From: Hypomyces perniciosus
Lineage: Eukaryota > Ascomycota > Sordariomycetes > Hypocreales > Hypocreaceae
Direction: 5' to 3'
NCBI GenBank assembly: GCA_008477525.1
Contig: SPDT01000001.1
Location: 372,001-436,000 of the forward strand
Length of the DNA stretch: 64,000 bases
Part shown: in pieces, positions 23,701-35,105 of the stretch
Position numbering within the stretch: the stretch's first letter is position 1
How the letters are laid out: each line of letters opens with the position of its first letter
Program-made: the position numbers and the translations under genes
The notes under the pieces: model-generated
What the model was told of the DNA's origin: nothing
The model's input: only the letters and a program-made list of their open reading frames with translations
Databases searched by the model: none

Positions 23701-24267
23701 TTCCTATGGGTTATATGGAAAATAGGTCTGCACTACGGAGTACTCATTGGGAGCACTACGACAGACCGCTCAACACTTCAGTCCACTTCGAGAGGGGCCC
23801 TTTTTTCCATGAAAAAAAAAACACAATATACAAAACTACTACTATACAATTGACATATTCGATATTATCAATTGTAAAGCAACCTGGAGGTTTTCACACT
23901 ATATGTCTTTTTTTCTGGCTGCGCGAGCAAGGTGGGATTCTTCAAGTTGAAGGTGGTTATGTAATGACCGCGGAACGGATCTACGTAATTCCATCCAAAC
24001 CCCTGCTACACGCGACACGAGCCTGCAGGTTCACTGTAGGTCTGCGACTCTGTCCGAAAATTCGAAGAAGCTCCCAGGGAGAGAACTCAGCGATTCTCTC
24101 GCAGCTTCTCGGCAATTCCCACAAAATTCGGTCATTTCTTTCAAAAATTCCATCAACACGCATTCGGCCATCGGAATAATTGCCTTCTCAGGCCCTAATC
24201 CTGATCCGAATATCCTTGATTTAGCTTCTTTCATTCTTGCAACGCGGTAGCGCCGACCACTGTGAAC
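20751..24267. other. 3.5 kb gene-free divergent interval, MAPKK / SPT6
   Basis: It separates the divergent MAPKK and SPT6 starts. Frames of 90-157 codons occur (21559-21909, 22873-23178, 23706-24179, all plus) but none shows a motif or splice support. TACGGAGTA lies at 22021, 22082 and 23734, and TACGAAGTA at 21336. The 22,000-23,700 part is AT-richer. It may hold long leaders or non-coding RNA, which the sequence alone cannot show. Confidence 0.45.
20790..20825. repeat. 9-bp minisatellite, four units
   Basis: Four perfect tandem copies of GTGTTGAGA, 40-75 bp upstream of the MAPKK start codon, so within its promoter or 5' leader. Read on the minus strand it would translate as a Ser-Gln-His repeat, which is why an extended upstream frame exists. 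Confidence 0.9.
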
Positions 24268-27200
24268 ATGAGCTCGACTATGCGCGACTTAATTTCGGGA
24301 GAGGCCGAGCTGGATGACGAGGAAGACGACGAGTCCTTTGACGAGGATACTGGCGTGGAGCGCCGAAGGAAGCACACGGCTCACGTCGAAGACTCTAGCG
24401 AAGAAGAGGAAGATGATGACGATGAGGAAGAAGCACGCAAGGTCAGCGCTTCGGAACCTACACCCGCCGTTGACATCAGCTAACGATATTTTTTGCATAG
24501 ATCCGCGAAGGATTTATCGTTGACGAAGACGAAGAAGAGGAAGAGGCGGAGTCCGATGTCGAAACACGTCCCGTGAAGAGGAAGCGGGAGCATCGCCATC
24601 GTGAAGAAGAGGAGGCGCTCGACGAGGAAGATCTGGAGCTCATTGGCGAGCAGTTTGGCGAGCAACCGAAACCTCAAGCTCAAGTAAGTTCAACAGTTAT
24701 GCGATGTGCGGGTCAGTTCTGACGCGACAACCTTAGTCAAAATTCAAGCGCCTGAAGCGTGGCCACCGTGACGAAGACGACACAAGCCACGAGCGCCGAG
24801 GCCTCGAAGAAATCTTCTCAGATGAAGATGAAGATGCCGCAGAGCAGCGACCCTACGGGAGATCAAACTTTCGTCCGCCAGTAGATGAATTCGACGATTT
24901 CATCGAAGAAGACTACCCCGAAGACGAAGATGAGCGCATACGTCAACAAGAAGATGCTGAAGTGGCCCGTCCCAGAGACCGAGGTGTTGGTGGAGTCGTT
25001 GACACCACTGGATTGGACAAAGATGCCTTGGACGATATGGAAGCCATATTTGGCAACGGCGAAGACTATGACTGGGCTCTCCAGCTGGAAGCGGAAGAGG
25101 AAGACCGAGAGAGAGAAGAGCAGGGCATCGAGTTGAAAGACGTCTTTGAGCCCTCGCAGCTCAAAGAGAAGCTGCTCACCGACGAAGACAACGAAATTCG
25201 TTTCACCGATGAGCCGGAACGTTTCCAACTAGACCGCAAGCCTTTCAAAAATCTTCAGCTCACGGCAGATCAATTCAAGGAAGAAGCCAAGTGGATCACC
25301 AACCAGCTTTGGCCGAAGAAGGGCCTGGCGCAGGAACTTCAGATTCCATTCGGCAAAGCTATTAGCAAGGTGCTCGAGTTCTTCATTGTCGATGAAGTGG
25401 AAGTACCATTCGTATTCCAGCACCGCAAAGACTACCTACTTCACTCCAAGAAGATTCGCAAATCGACCCGGGATGATCCTGATGGCCCTGATTACACCAT
25501 CCAGTCGGACAAACTTCTCAACCAGGACGATCTATGGAGAATTCTAGAGCTGGACATCAAGTTCCGGTCCTTTGTGGACAAGAGGAATTCTTTGGAGAAG
25601 ACTTTTGAGAACCTCAAATCACTTGAAGTGGAAGATGCCATGGTTGAGGAAATGATCCCGGAGGCTACAACTATGGAAGAACTTCAGGACTTGCAAGACT
25701 ATCTGCAATTCCAATACACAAACAAGCTGAAGGACATTGCGGCAATGGCGGGTACCACATCACAGACCAAGCGGCCAGGATCGAAGTCGTCGTTATTTGA
25801 TCGCGTTAGAAACGGGAAGGCGTTGTACTTCGTCCAGGCATACGGAATCACAGCTGATCAGTTGGCAAAGAATGCTCTCCGTCAGGGCCGGAAAACCACA
25901 CCGGATGACCATGAGCAATATCCGATGGATCTCGCCGACAGCCTGATCGATGATAGCTTCAATACTGGCGATCAGGTGATGAATGCTGCTCGTCAAATGT
26001 ATTCCGAGGAGCTCTTTGCCAGCCCTAGAATGCGCAAATATTTCAGAAGCTCTTACTACCAGGCGGCGGAAATCAGTTGTCGACGAACAGATAAAGGTCT
26101 TCGAAAGATTGATGACACACATCCTTACTATGAGATCAAGTATATCCAAAACCAGGCTATCGCCGATCTCGTCCACCAACCCGAGGTGTTTCTCAAGATG
26201 ATGCGTGCGGAGGAAGAAGGTTTGGTGGAAATTAAACTGGAAATGCCTCACCGATACGACTTCAAGCGACAATTGTACCAGGAATTTGAGTCTGAAAATT
26301 TCAGTGATCGCGCTGAGCAGTGGCGGGAGGAACGCAAGAAAGTCTTGGATCTTGCGTACCCCAAGCTGGAGAAGATTGTGGCCAAGAACATCAAGGAGGT
26401 CATCCGAACATTTTGCCAGGATGAAGTCCTGAAAATGTGTCGACAGGAGTTCTACCGGAAACTTGACCAGGCTCCATACAAGCCAAAGGGTATGATTCTA
26501 GGGACTGCCCCCCGAGTTTTGGTACTATCTAACGGAGCCGGCGATCCTGCTCGTGACCCGGTTTGTTGGGCTTGGGTTGAAGAAGACGGCCGCGTCCTCG
26601 AACAAGGAAAATTTGGAAATCTGGGCCGAGACGAAGCTCAACGCGAGGACTTCGTTGAGCTTGTGCGACGCCGCCGACCTGATGTCATTGGTATCAGTGG
26701 TTGGTGTGCGGATACTCACAAGCTGGTTCGCGACTTGGAAGGTTTGGTGAATGAGAAGGGCCTGATGGGCCCCGAGTTTGAGGATCCCGAGTCAAACGAC
26801 TATCGAACTGAGCTATTGGAGGTGGTTGTGGTTGAGGATGAAGTCGCGCGCTTGTACAAGGACAGTCCTCGCGCTCACGCTGAGCACCCTTCCCTCAATC
26901 CCGTCACGCGATACTGCATTGCCCTAGCAAGGTATATGCAAAACCCGATGAAGGAGTATGCCGCCCTGGGCAAGGATGTAACATCTCTTTCCTTCCATCC
27001 ATGTCAACATCTTCTACCCCCAGATAAACTGATCAAGTATTTGGAGTCTGCCATGGTTGATACCGTCAACATGGTTGGTGTGAACATCAACGACGCCATG
27101 ACTGACTCCTACACCGCCAACCTTCTTCCGTTCGTTGCGGGTCTGGGCCCACGAAAAGCAACGAGTGTGGTAAAGGCCATCGGTGCTAATGGCGGTGCTG

Positions 27201-28670
27201 TAAATACTCGCGACGAGTTGGTTGGTGATCCGGATAGTGGAAAGTTGCCCGTTGTCGGACCGCGAGTATGGAACAACTGTGCCAGTTTCCTGTACATCGA
27301 TTACGACGCAACGAATCCTTCTTCAGATCCCTTGGACAATACACGTGTTCACCCAGAGGATTACGAGCTCGGCCGCAAGATGGCGGCTGATGCACTGGAA
27401 CTGGATGAAGAAGATGTCAAGGCGGAGACAGATGAAAATGGCCCCGGTGCCATCGTCCGGAAGCTCTTCAAGCAAGACGAGCAAGAGAGGGTTAATGAAC
27501 TGGTGCTTGATGAGTATGCCGATCAGCTGCAGAGAAACTTCAGTCAGCGGAAGCGAGCTACTCTCGAGGCTATCAGTGCTGAGTTGCAAGCGCCGTATGA
27601 AGAGCTACGGAGGAGCTTTGCCTTACTCACACCATCCGACATATTCACCATGCTCACAGGCGAAACCAAGTTATCTCTCTGCGAGGGTATGATTATTCCT
27701 GTCAACGTACGTCTTGTCAGGGATGATTTTGCTATTGTCAAACTCGACTGCGGTATTGAGGGCAGAGTGGAAGCGCACGAAGTAACGAGCCGGGCGTCCG
27801 TCAAAGATGTTCTCAGCTCGGGACAGACCATACAAGCCAAGATTCTGGAAATGAACTACAAAGATTTCATGGCCAAGGTCTCGATGCGAGAAGAGTCCCT
27901 TCGCATCCCGTATAAACCACCAATCAACTTTGGTCGGGACGGCTGGGATTATGCACTGGAGGCGGTTGACAAGGATGAGCTGCGTGAGAAGGACAAGACC
28001 ACGGGCCGGACACAGCGTGTGGTAAAACACCCGAACTTCAAGCCATTCAACTCAATCCAAGCTGAAGAATACCTTGGGTCACAGCCTCCCGGAGAGGTGA
28101 TTATCCGTCCCTCTTCCAAGGGCAACGACCACCTTGCTATTACGTGGAAGGTTGCCGACAATGTCTATCAGCATATTGATGTGCTGGAGATGCAGAAAGA
28201 CAACGAGTTCTCAGTTGGCAAGCTGCTGAGGATAGGTGGCAAATACACATATAGCGACCTTGACGAGTTGATTGTGGACCACGTCAAAGCAATGGCGAGG
28301 AAGGTGGAGGAGATGATGCGGAATGACAAGTACCAGAGCCGGTCCCGGAACGAAACTGGTGAGTTTGTATCCTTAAAAAGTGATGCCTGTGACACATATA
28401 CTAACTACATCTACAGAGAAGTGGCTTACCACATATGTGGACGCGAATCCCAACCGGTCAGCATATGCTTTCTGCATCGATACAAGGCATCCAGGATACT
28501 TCTGGCTCTGCTTCAAGGCAAGCAAGGTAGCACGCGTTATCGGCTTACCAGTGCGAACGATCCCTCAGGGTTTCGAGCTCAGGGGCTACCAATATCCCGA
28601 TATGCGAGCGTTGTGTAATGGATTCAAGCTACGGTACCAAAATGAGTTTTCCAAGATGGGGACACGTTAA
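24268..28670 (+). CDS. spt6: Transcription elongation factor / histone chaperone Spt6
   Basis: Four exons (24268-24441, 24501-24683, 24737-28358, 28417-28670) give 1410 residues. The acidic N-terminus (Asp/Glu runs, residues 1-200) binds histones. Next come the Tex-like helical core, a YqgF/RNase H-like fold near residues 700-860 ([20 protein letters not shown]), the helix-hairpin-helix part near 900-940 ([18 protein letters not shown]), the S1 RNA-binding domain near 1097-1170 ([20 protein letters not shown]) and tandem SH2 domains from about 1218 (GEVIIRPSS holds the phosphate-binding Arg). The last intron (58 nt, GTGAGT...CTACAG) must be removed; without it the frame closes early in a wrong sequence. 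Spt6 travels with RNA polymerase II and restores nucleosomes behind it. Length and domain order are complete for the family. Confidence 0.95.
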
Positions 28671-30695
28671 GAGCGGATATGACTTTGAGCGAGAGGAGGG
28701 GGCGGCATAAAATCGAGAGCGGATGATCAAGGGTCTAAGTTGATGACCTAAATGTTTTGACTATCATGTAGAAAATTGGGAACCATAGGGGGCTGGGGAA
28801 GGAATTTCATGGGAGCCTTTTAAACTATTTTTTTTTGCCCTCTGGCCCCTTATTATTATTTTTATTGTTTGTTTTCGGAGCAAAATGAATGCCGACTGAC
28901 GGCCGGAGACGGCGATGATGAGGGCTGTTGCCCGTGCGGAGAATAGAATCGGTTATTATTAATGTCTTGGAATGATGATGTGACAAGTACTCTCTGGCAA
29001 TGGTAAGGAGGTATTCAGATTCAGGAGTGATTCGGATTCTTGTGCCGGTAGGCCAATGAGGACAATATGTGCGTGTGGGCTGTACTTTGTTCGCTTCTTG
29101 CTCGTGACTTGGTGTTTTCGTAACTCTTCTTGTGTCACGAGCAGAGAGGAAGGCTGTTGCAACAGAAACCCTAGAGTTTACCTATAGGCATAGATATGAC
29201 AAGTATCGAAGCAAAAGCTGCTGTGGAAAAGGACCTGGATTACTCGCAATCCCTATGTGATGAATCCCAGCATTGCCTATGTCCTTTTCTATGAAGTCCC
29301 CAGATGCGCATTTCAACCTAGGTTGTGCAGATTGCCACGTCATCGTAGATAGATAGGCAGAATATGTTACGTGGAACAGGAGATGATGTATGTAGGCTGA
29401 TGAATTGCGAGCTACTATCTATCTATCAGGAGGCTACGTTGCAAAATGATGAATGGCGAATGGATCCATATAAGCAAGCAAGCGTCAGTGGAGTACGGAG
29501 TAGGGGTCTATGCATATGGATTGCGATTGCCCAGCTCATGATGACCGAAGAGGTCATGTGCCTCTTCTCCTGAGCCTCAAGTGTTCCGAAGCCGGCGCAT
29601 CAGCATTTAATTAATGATGTTGACTGTTTGTTGTGTTGTGATATCATTGAGCTTCTTCTTGGTGGTGAGTCAATTGAGGATCCACTGCCCGTTGTCCGCC
29701 GTGCGCCGTACGCCGTGTCGCCGCCATTGCCCGACGCTCCGACGATATCGGCATACGAGGAGCAGTGACGGAAGCCCAGCTATTATTGAAAATTGGAGTA
29801 AAGCCCCATAAGCTCCGCCTCCGATGTCCTCCGATCATCTCATGATGGCGAAAGGCGGAAGGGAATATCAGTTGCAAGTGGCAATTGCGCGTTCTGACTG
29901 TTCTCTTCTGCTCCGTTCCGTCCTGACTGGGCAATTGGGATTGTCTGCCTTCCAGGTGAAGCTCCGCACCAAAACCCCAACAAAAAACTCACAGTGACAT
30001 CTATTGCGAGACAAAACTCCCCGTAGCCCCTAAACCGCCCGGCGCCTAGCGTGGCTGTTAGCACCTCGTAGCGCCTTCGTACTCCATACCCCGCAATCCT
30101 ACTGGCTGCTCACTGGCTACCAGGTACCTGACACAAGCCCACAACATAACGTCACCTGGGTCTGTGTGGGACTCTGGGGTAATGGGCAAGGGTCGTGGGG
30201 GGGAGAGGGTGTGCGCCGCAAACAGAGCTGTGAGAGCCGTGAGCTGAGAGACGGAAGCAAGACGAGGTGCAACAGAATCGAAAAGAAGGAATTCAATTGA
30301 GAAGAAACGGAAAAGAAAAATAAGATACCCAATCAGGCATGAGCTTTCTGTCAAAATTGATAGACAGGGGCCCCGCAGTGAGCCCGTAAAAATGATGTAC
30401 CGATTCCAGGTGCTTCTTGCGTCAGGTCACGCGATATATGATGCTATTGAGCCACTGGTTGGTTGCTCTGGGAAAGAACGCACGCGGCACTCGTAATGTA
30501 CATGTACCTCTCAGGCCATACATACGAGTACATATCTACCAAGTAGTAGACCACATACGAAGCACACGCCCCCCTCACTCCCCTCATTCTCCTCTTTTTG
30601 GACTCTCCTCTGTTGCTGTTGCATTGAGCTGACGTGATTGGCCGCAACCTGCTAGCACCACCCCCGGCCTCTCGCGTGACACCTTGTGATATACC

Positions 30696-30706
30696 TTAAT
30701 AAATAG
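30696..30706 (+). promoter_or_regulatory. TATA-like element upstream of STF2-like gene
   Basis: TTAATAAATAG followed about 20-30 nt later by a pyrimidine-rich stretch typical of fungal transcription starts (CTTCTTCCTCCTC). It lies about 440 bp before the ATG, which implies a long 5' leader. Confidence 0.4.
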
Positions 30707-31033
30707 CCCAAAGTCTTCTTCCTCCTCTCCCAAAGCTTTGGTTCTTCATCTCTCTTCATCATCAATCATCACCACAACACTCAATCATCCCACGAAGCAC
30801 GAACCCAGAAACAAACCCATATTCACGAATCTATCCATCCCTCCCCAACACATACCTCTCTCACTCGATCTCTTCCTGACGACGGGTCTTTTCAATTGCC
30901 ACAGAACCGACTCCTCCTCTCATCTTCTCCAACTGCCACTATCTACCTCCTTTCATTCATACTTGACTACCCCCGCACTTTGCCTCCTATCCTGTCTCCA
31001 TCCTACGAAGCATCTACGTCTTAGACTTCAAAA

Positions 31034-31104
31034 GTAAGTACCCAGCCGCAGCATCACCCCCGCATCTGTTCTTCATCCATCATCCATCATCCATCATCCA
31101 TCAG
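31034..31104 (+). other. Possible 5' UTR intron of the STF2-like gene
   Basis: A consensus GTAAGT donor at 31034 lies in the leader, with candidate AG acceptors at 31103-31104 or slightly downstream. No strong branch site is visible, so support is weak. The tract contains a CATCCAT-type microsatellite (about 31072-31103). Confidence 0.3.
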
Positions 31105-31142
31105 AAAGCTCTTCTATCATCTCTTGAGCATCCCTGGCTAAC

Positions 31143-31611
31143 ATGGACACTCATCTAGTGACTCGTTCTCACAAGTTCAACGACCGGGACCACAAGGGCC
31201 TTGCCGAAGGCACTGCTGCCCCATCGGAACATCTGCCCCGTTTCTTCGCCAAGCATGGCCATGTTGATGTCGACCCCAAGAAGGTCAAGAAGGACGGCGC
31301 TGGCAAGGGCAACTGGTACGTAATATCCAACTGCTTGATCCAAAATCTACACATCTGGCTAACACAGCCCTCACTACAGGGGAGGCATGGGAGAGGAAGT
31401 TGTCGATGAGGACTTCCGCTTCACCAATGCTCGTCGCCGCTCCAACAGTAGCTCCTTCTCCCACCACCTCTCAGACCTCAAAACTAAGTTCGAGGTCAAT
31501 GAGCCCGAACCCGTCTTCGAGGAGTCCATCCACGGACCTCTCGAGGATGACAATGACAACGGCGACACCCTCTCCAAGACGGACTCGTCGGAGAGCGGCC
31601 GCTCCATCTAG
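31143..31611 (+). CDS. STF2-like small stress/hydrophilin-type protein
   Basis: Exons 31143-31315 and 31380-31611 (64-nt intron, GTACGT...CTACAG) give 134 residues. The central segment RFFAKHGHVDVDPKKVKKDGAGKGNWG matches the conserved core of yeast Stf2/Tma10, small proteins once described as ATP-synthase-stabilising factors and later as stress-protective hydrophilins that associate with ribosomes. The N-terminus (TRSHKFNDRDHKGLAEG) and the acidic, Ser-rich C-terminus (DDNDNGDTLSK) are highly hydrophilic with no Cys. High expression under stress or in conidia would fit the long leader, TATA-like element and CCCCT elements, but this is inference. The protein is longer than the roughly 85-residue yeast form because of the acidic tail. 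Confidence 0.8.
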
Positions 31612-32563
31612 GCGAGACATTTCTCGCGTCCCCAGAGTCATGCCATGCCGCCTTTACACTTGGACATTCCCAAAGAACCCGGGCGATGATCCCGTGGATA
31701 CACTTTTACCAGAAATGATGGAGAATTATGTTTGCTTTGGCTTCGGTTTTTTTTTTCTTACGGTCGGAACGGTTACGGAATGGGGGTTTAACATTGTCCA
31801 AGACGGGTCATGACTGCAGCAGATCTCTGCGGCGACGATTTATGATGCATCCACCATGGCATTGCTTTTCTGGTGAGATGGGATGTATTACTGTATAACA
31901 CCTTTTTAACGATTGAGGCTCTGGATCTGAGATAGAACCAAATGAAAGCCGTGTAACATATCAAACGAAGTGGCAATGCCTAATTGTGATGTTCATCTCG
32001 ATCGAAGGGGCAATGGAATGAGGGAACGGCGAGAGCGAGAAGCCCCTCTTCTCAAGGATCAACTAAGTTTCAAGCGGAGGCAGACAATCCTTGATCAACA
32101 CGCAACAACGCCTTACTCGATAGAGACAAGAACAGTATCACATACCGGAAGTGAGTGTCAAGCTCAACGTCTGAGTGGCCAGGGGAACACGAACTAATAC
32201 CCCGCTTTAGACTTTAATAACCAGGAGACCGACAGTGTCGATCAATTGGCTGAATGAATAGGGGTAGAGAGAGAGAGAGAGAGCTGACGTAGGCTGTCAT
32301 TCGCTTTCGCATAACTGTCATGTACGCAGTACTAGACTATAGATATAAATGAAGCTGCAAATAGCATACAGAGAGTTTAATAGAAGAATTGATTGGATTC
32401 AATTCTAAGCCATAATACAAAGCTGCCAAGCTAAGACACTTTTCTAGCTGTCAAGGGCAATCTAGGCGGAACAGAATAACGCAAACCGAAGCCTGATTGT
32501 TGTCTATAAGGACTGTGATATATAGAGTTGAATAGAATATCAGACTGTAAACGAAAATATGCG
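31612..32563. other. Convergent 3' flanks, STF2-like / NLR
   Basis: 952 bp between convergent stops. Contains a GA dinucleotide run at about 32266-32283. No gene evidence; the part next to the NLR is AT-richer. Confidence 0.4.
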
Positions 32564-35105
32564 CTAAGTACTCCAATCCTCTATGAATGCCACAGATTTT
32601 AGAGTGTCTGGATGTTCTGGGCCAAGAACTCGCTGCCGAGTCTGGGCACAGTTCTCCATTAACGCCAGGGCATCTGCATATCGACCTTGCTTATTCCACA
32701 CGACAGCAAGGTTAGATATAATGACTAATGTGTTCGGATGGTCTGCCCCAAGCTTCGTTTTGAGAGTCTCCATCACCTGTATGAATAGCTTCTCGGCCTC
32801 TTCCCATCGGCCCTGGTTCATATATGTCAACGCTAGGTTGGCTATGCTGGTCAGCGTATCGGGATGGTCCGCCCCGAGCTTCGTCTTGCTAGTCTCCATC
32901 ACCTGTATGAATAGCTTCTCAGCCTCCTTCCATCGGCCCTGGTTCCAATATATCGATGCCAGGTTATTCATACTAGTCAGTGTATCGGGATGGTCTGCCC
33001 CGAGCTTTATTATGCGAGTCTCTATTACCTGTGCTCCTAGCTTCTCGGCCTCTCCCCATCGGCCCTGGTTCATATATGTTAACGCTAGGTTAGCTATGCT
33101 GGTCAGCGTATCGGGATGGTCTACCCCGAGCTTCGTCTTGCGAGTCTCCATCACCTGTACCTCTAGCTTCTCAGCTTCCTTCCAGCGGCCCTGCTCCATA
33201 TATATCGCCGCTAAGTTGTTCATGCTGGTCAGCGTGTCGGGATAGTCCGCCCCAAGCTTCGTTTTAAAAGTCTCCATTATCTGTGCCCCTAGCTTCTCGG
33301 CGTCTTCCCATCGGCCCTGGTTCCAATATGTCGACGCTAAGTTGGCTATACTGCTCAGCGTATCGGGATGGTCCGCCCCGAGCTTCGTCTTGCGAGTCTC
33401 CATCACCTGCATACATAGCTTCTCGGCCTCCTTGTATAGTCCTTGGTCCAAACGCACCCGTGCAAATAACATGATACTTTTTAGAGTCGTCTTGTCCTCA
33501 TTTCCCATCTTCTTCTCCCGAGCCCTCCATGCTTTATAAGCCATCTGCTCTGCAATATCATACCAGCCTTGCGACTCTGCATACCATCCTCCATTATAAA
33601 GAAGGGTCGCCCAATTCTCCAGCCTACCATCGTTTGGTCGATGGTTGACTGCCGCTTCAACATGTGCAAAAAGCGGCCGACAAGTTGTCCAATTGCTGTA
33701 GCCTCCTGTTGGGAATGCTGCCGCTATCCGATCGATAAACTGGTGCTTAAACGTCTCATGCAGTCCAGAGGCACCCAGGCTCTTCCTGATCGATAGCTGC
33801 ACGAGCCCGTGCATCTCAAAGATATCCCCTGTCTCGTTCATTGTGATAAGACAATAGGCCCTCAGTGTCCTTACATCATCTTCGAATGTATCGTCTGTGT
33901 CGTCATCTGTATCGCAGTCGCTATCATCAGATCCAGAGTCTCCTGTCTCATCGAGACCATTTACTCGCGCCGCGTCCTTAGCATGTTTGGAAGGCTTAAG
34001 GAGCCTCTCGGGGATACCTTGTCGATCGAAGAAGCTCATGAGTGACAGGAGGTTGGCCGCAGATAGGCTGTTAGAGCGGATGTGGTCAAACGATATCTGC
34101 CAGGTCGTGAGAATGGCGTTTGACGCGCCTCCATCCCGACTGAGGTCATAGGCTTCATGCCCCAGAAGCTTGATTTTCTTCCGCTCGCTCTCTCGGAATT
34201 CGGCTAGGTACTTCTCGAGCGAGCACCGCGGCGCCCGGGTTTGTATATAAGCCGCCGCCTGGCTGATGGCCAGCGGGATAAGGTCGAGTGCTCTTACAAG
34301 ATCAGTCGCTACACCGACATCCGAGAGCGATCCCAATCTGTTCTCTAGGAGAGTAAGAGCATCCGCCTCCGTCATAGGCCCAATCTCGATCAGGTTTCGG
34401 TAGTTTCCAGTCAGCCCAAAGCCCAGGTCTCCAACACGGGTTGTGATAAGAATAGATCCATTTCGGCTCTGCGGAAAGTACGTCGCCAACGGCCGCCTGT
34501 CTGGAGATTCTTCGTTCGTTTTGTAGAATACATCACAATCGTCGGCACTATCGAGGACCATGACCCATTGGCCGTTCCGTTCGTTGGAAAGCCAATTGTA
34601 CACAAGCTGCGGCAGGTCAGCCCCGGGCCGGTTCCGTCCCGGAAGCTTGACGGCGTCCGCAATCGTTCTGAAGCCTTCTTCGACGCGAACCCGAGTGCCG
34701 GCATGGACCCAGAATACCCACACCTCAGCCGACCTCGCAGCAGTCCGGTGGGCGAATTCGATGGCCAGCTGCGATTTGCCGACGCCGCCCAGGCCCACAA
34801 GGGCCATACGACCGGCTGGCTCGGAGCATTGCTGGGCGATGCGGTCGAGAATGTCCTCACGGTCGACGAAATCGGGGTCGCGGCGAAAGGGGATCAATGC
34901 GAACGGCATTGGTGGCGTTTCAGGTCGTTCTAAGGACGTCAGCCATAGCCCAAACAGTCCAAACAGTACATCGGTGATCATGCTTGCCTCCTCCGTGGAA
35001 ATTGTTGTTAACTATTCCCCCCGAGACTTGTTGACCTGCGACGATGTTCCGCCCGTCGATGGCTTCAAACCTGGCGCCTGATATCGGCATCTGAGATTCT
35101 GCCAT
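32564..35105 (-). CDS. NB-ARC / TPR NLR-type receptor with short N-terminal motif
   Basis: Exon 1 (34988-35105) and exon 2 (32564-34929) join through a 58-nt GC-AG intron (GCAAGC...CTTAG, CTGAC branch) to give 827 residues with the junction FHGGGERPETPPMPF. Residues 1-40 are a short G/N/Q-rich motif (GRNIVAGQQVSGGIVNNN) of the kind found at the N-terminus of fungal NLRs. The NB-ARC domain has P-loop GLGGVGKS, Walker B-like VMVLDSADD, sensor-like ILITTR, GLPL-equivalent LIPLA and MHD-equivalent MHGLVQ. An acidic Asp-rich insert precedes the MHD region. The C-terminus has seven 42-residue TPR repeats, the middle ones nearly identical. STAND proteins of this plan are fungal immune-like or incompatibility receptors in which ligand binding to repeats triggers oligomerisation. 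No cell-death effector gene is adjacent here. Confidence 0.88.
32600..33481 (-). repeat. Seven tandem 126-bp TPR-coding units
   Basis: Each unit encodes 42 residues with the pattern (S/M)xxNLAxxYxxQGRWxEAEKLxxQVMETxxTKLGADHPDTL. Units 2 to 6 are much more alike, also at the DNA level, than usual TPRs. Unit 1 and unit 7 are more diverged, as expected for ends of an array kept similar by unequal exchange. Confidence 0.9.
34930..34987 (-). other. GC-AG intron in the NLR gene
   Basis: Donor GCAAGC and acceptor CTTAG, 58 nt, with CTGAC 8 nt before the acceptor. The junction restores ERPETPPMPFALIPFRRDPDFV, the standard sequence linking such N-termini to NB-ARC domains. No GT donor in the region gives an equivalent join. 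Confidence 0.75.

Larger units (their letters stand above)
28671..31142. other. 2.5 kb intergenic, includes STF2-like promoter and leader
   Basis: No gene is credited. The left part holds the SPT6 3' UTR. TACGGAGTA occurs at 29494. From about 30720 the sequence is C/T-rich and resembles a transcribed leader, preceded by an AT-rich TATA-like element at 30696-30706. Stress-element-like CCCCT/AGGGG pentamers occur around 30365 and 30570. Confidence 0.45.

Noticed and set aside
23706..24179. 157-codon plus-strand frame just upstream of SPT6
   Set aside because: Runs through an A-tract, shows no recognisable motif or consistent composition, and has no intron link to SPT6.
32583..33245. 220-codon plus-strand frame with repeated Cys/Phe-rich units
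   Set aside because: It is the exact antisense of the NLR TPR repeats; the periodicity is inherited from them.
32600..33481. CRISPR-like regularly spaced repeat appearance
   Set aside because: Units are contiguous 126-bp coding repeats without spacers, in a eukaryotic gene.
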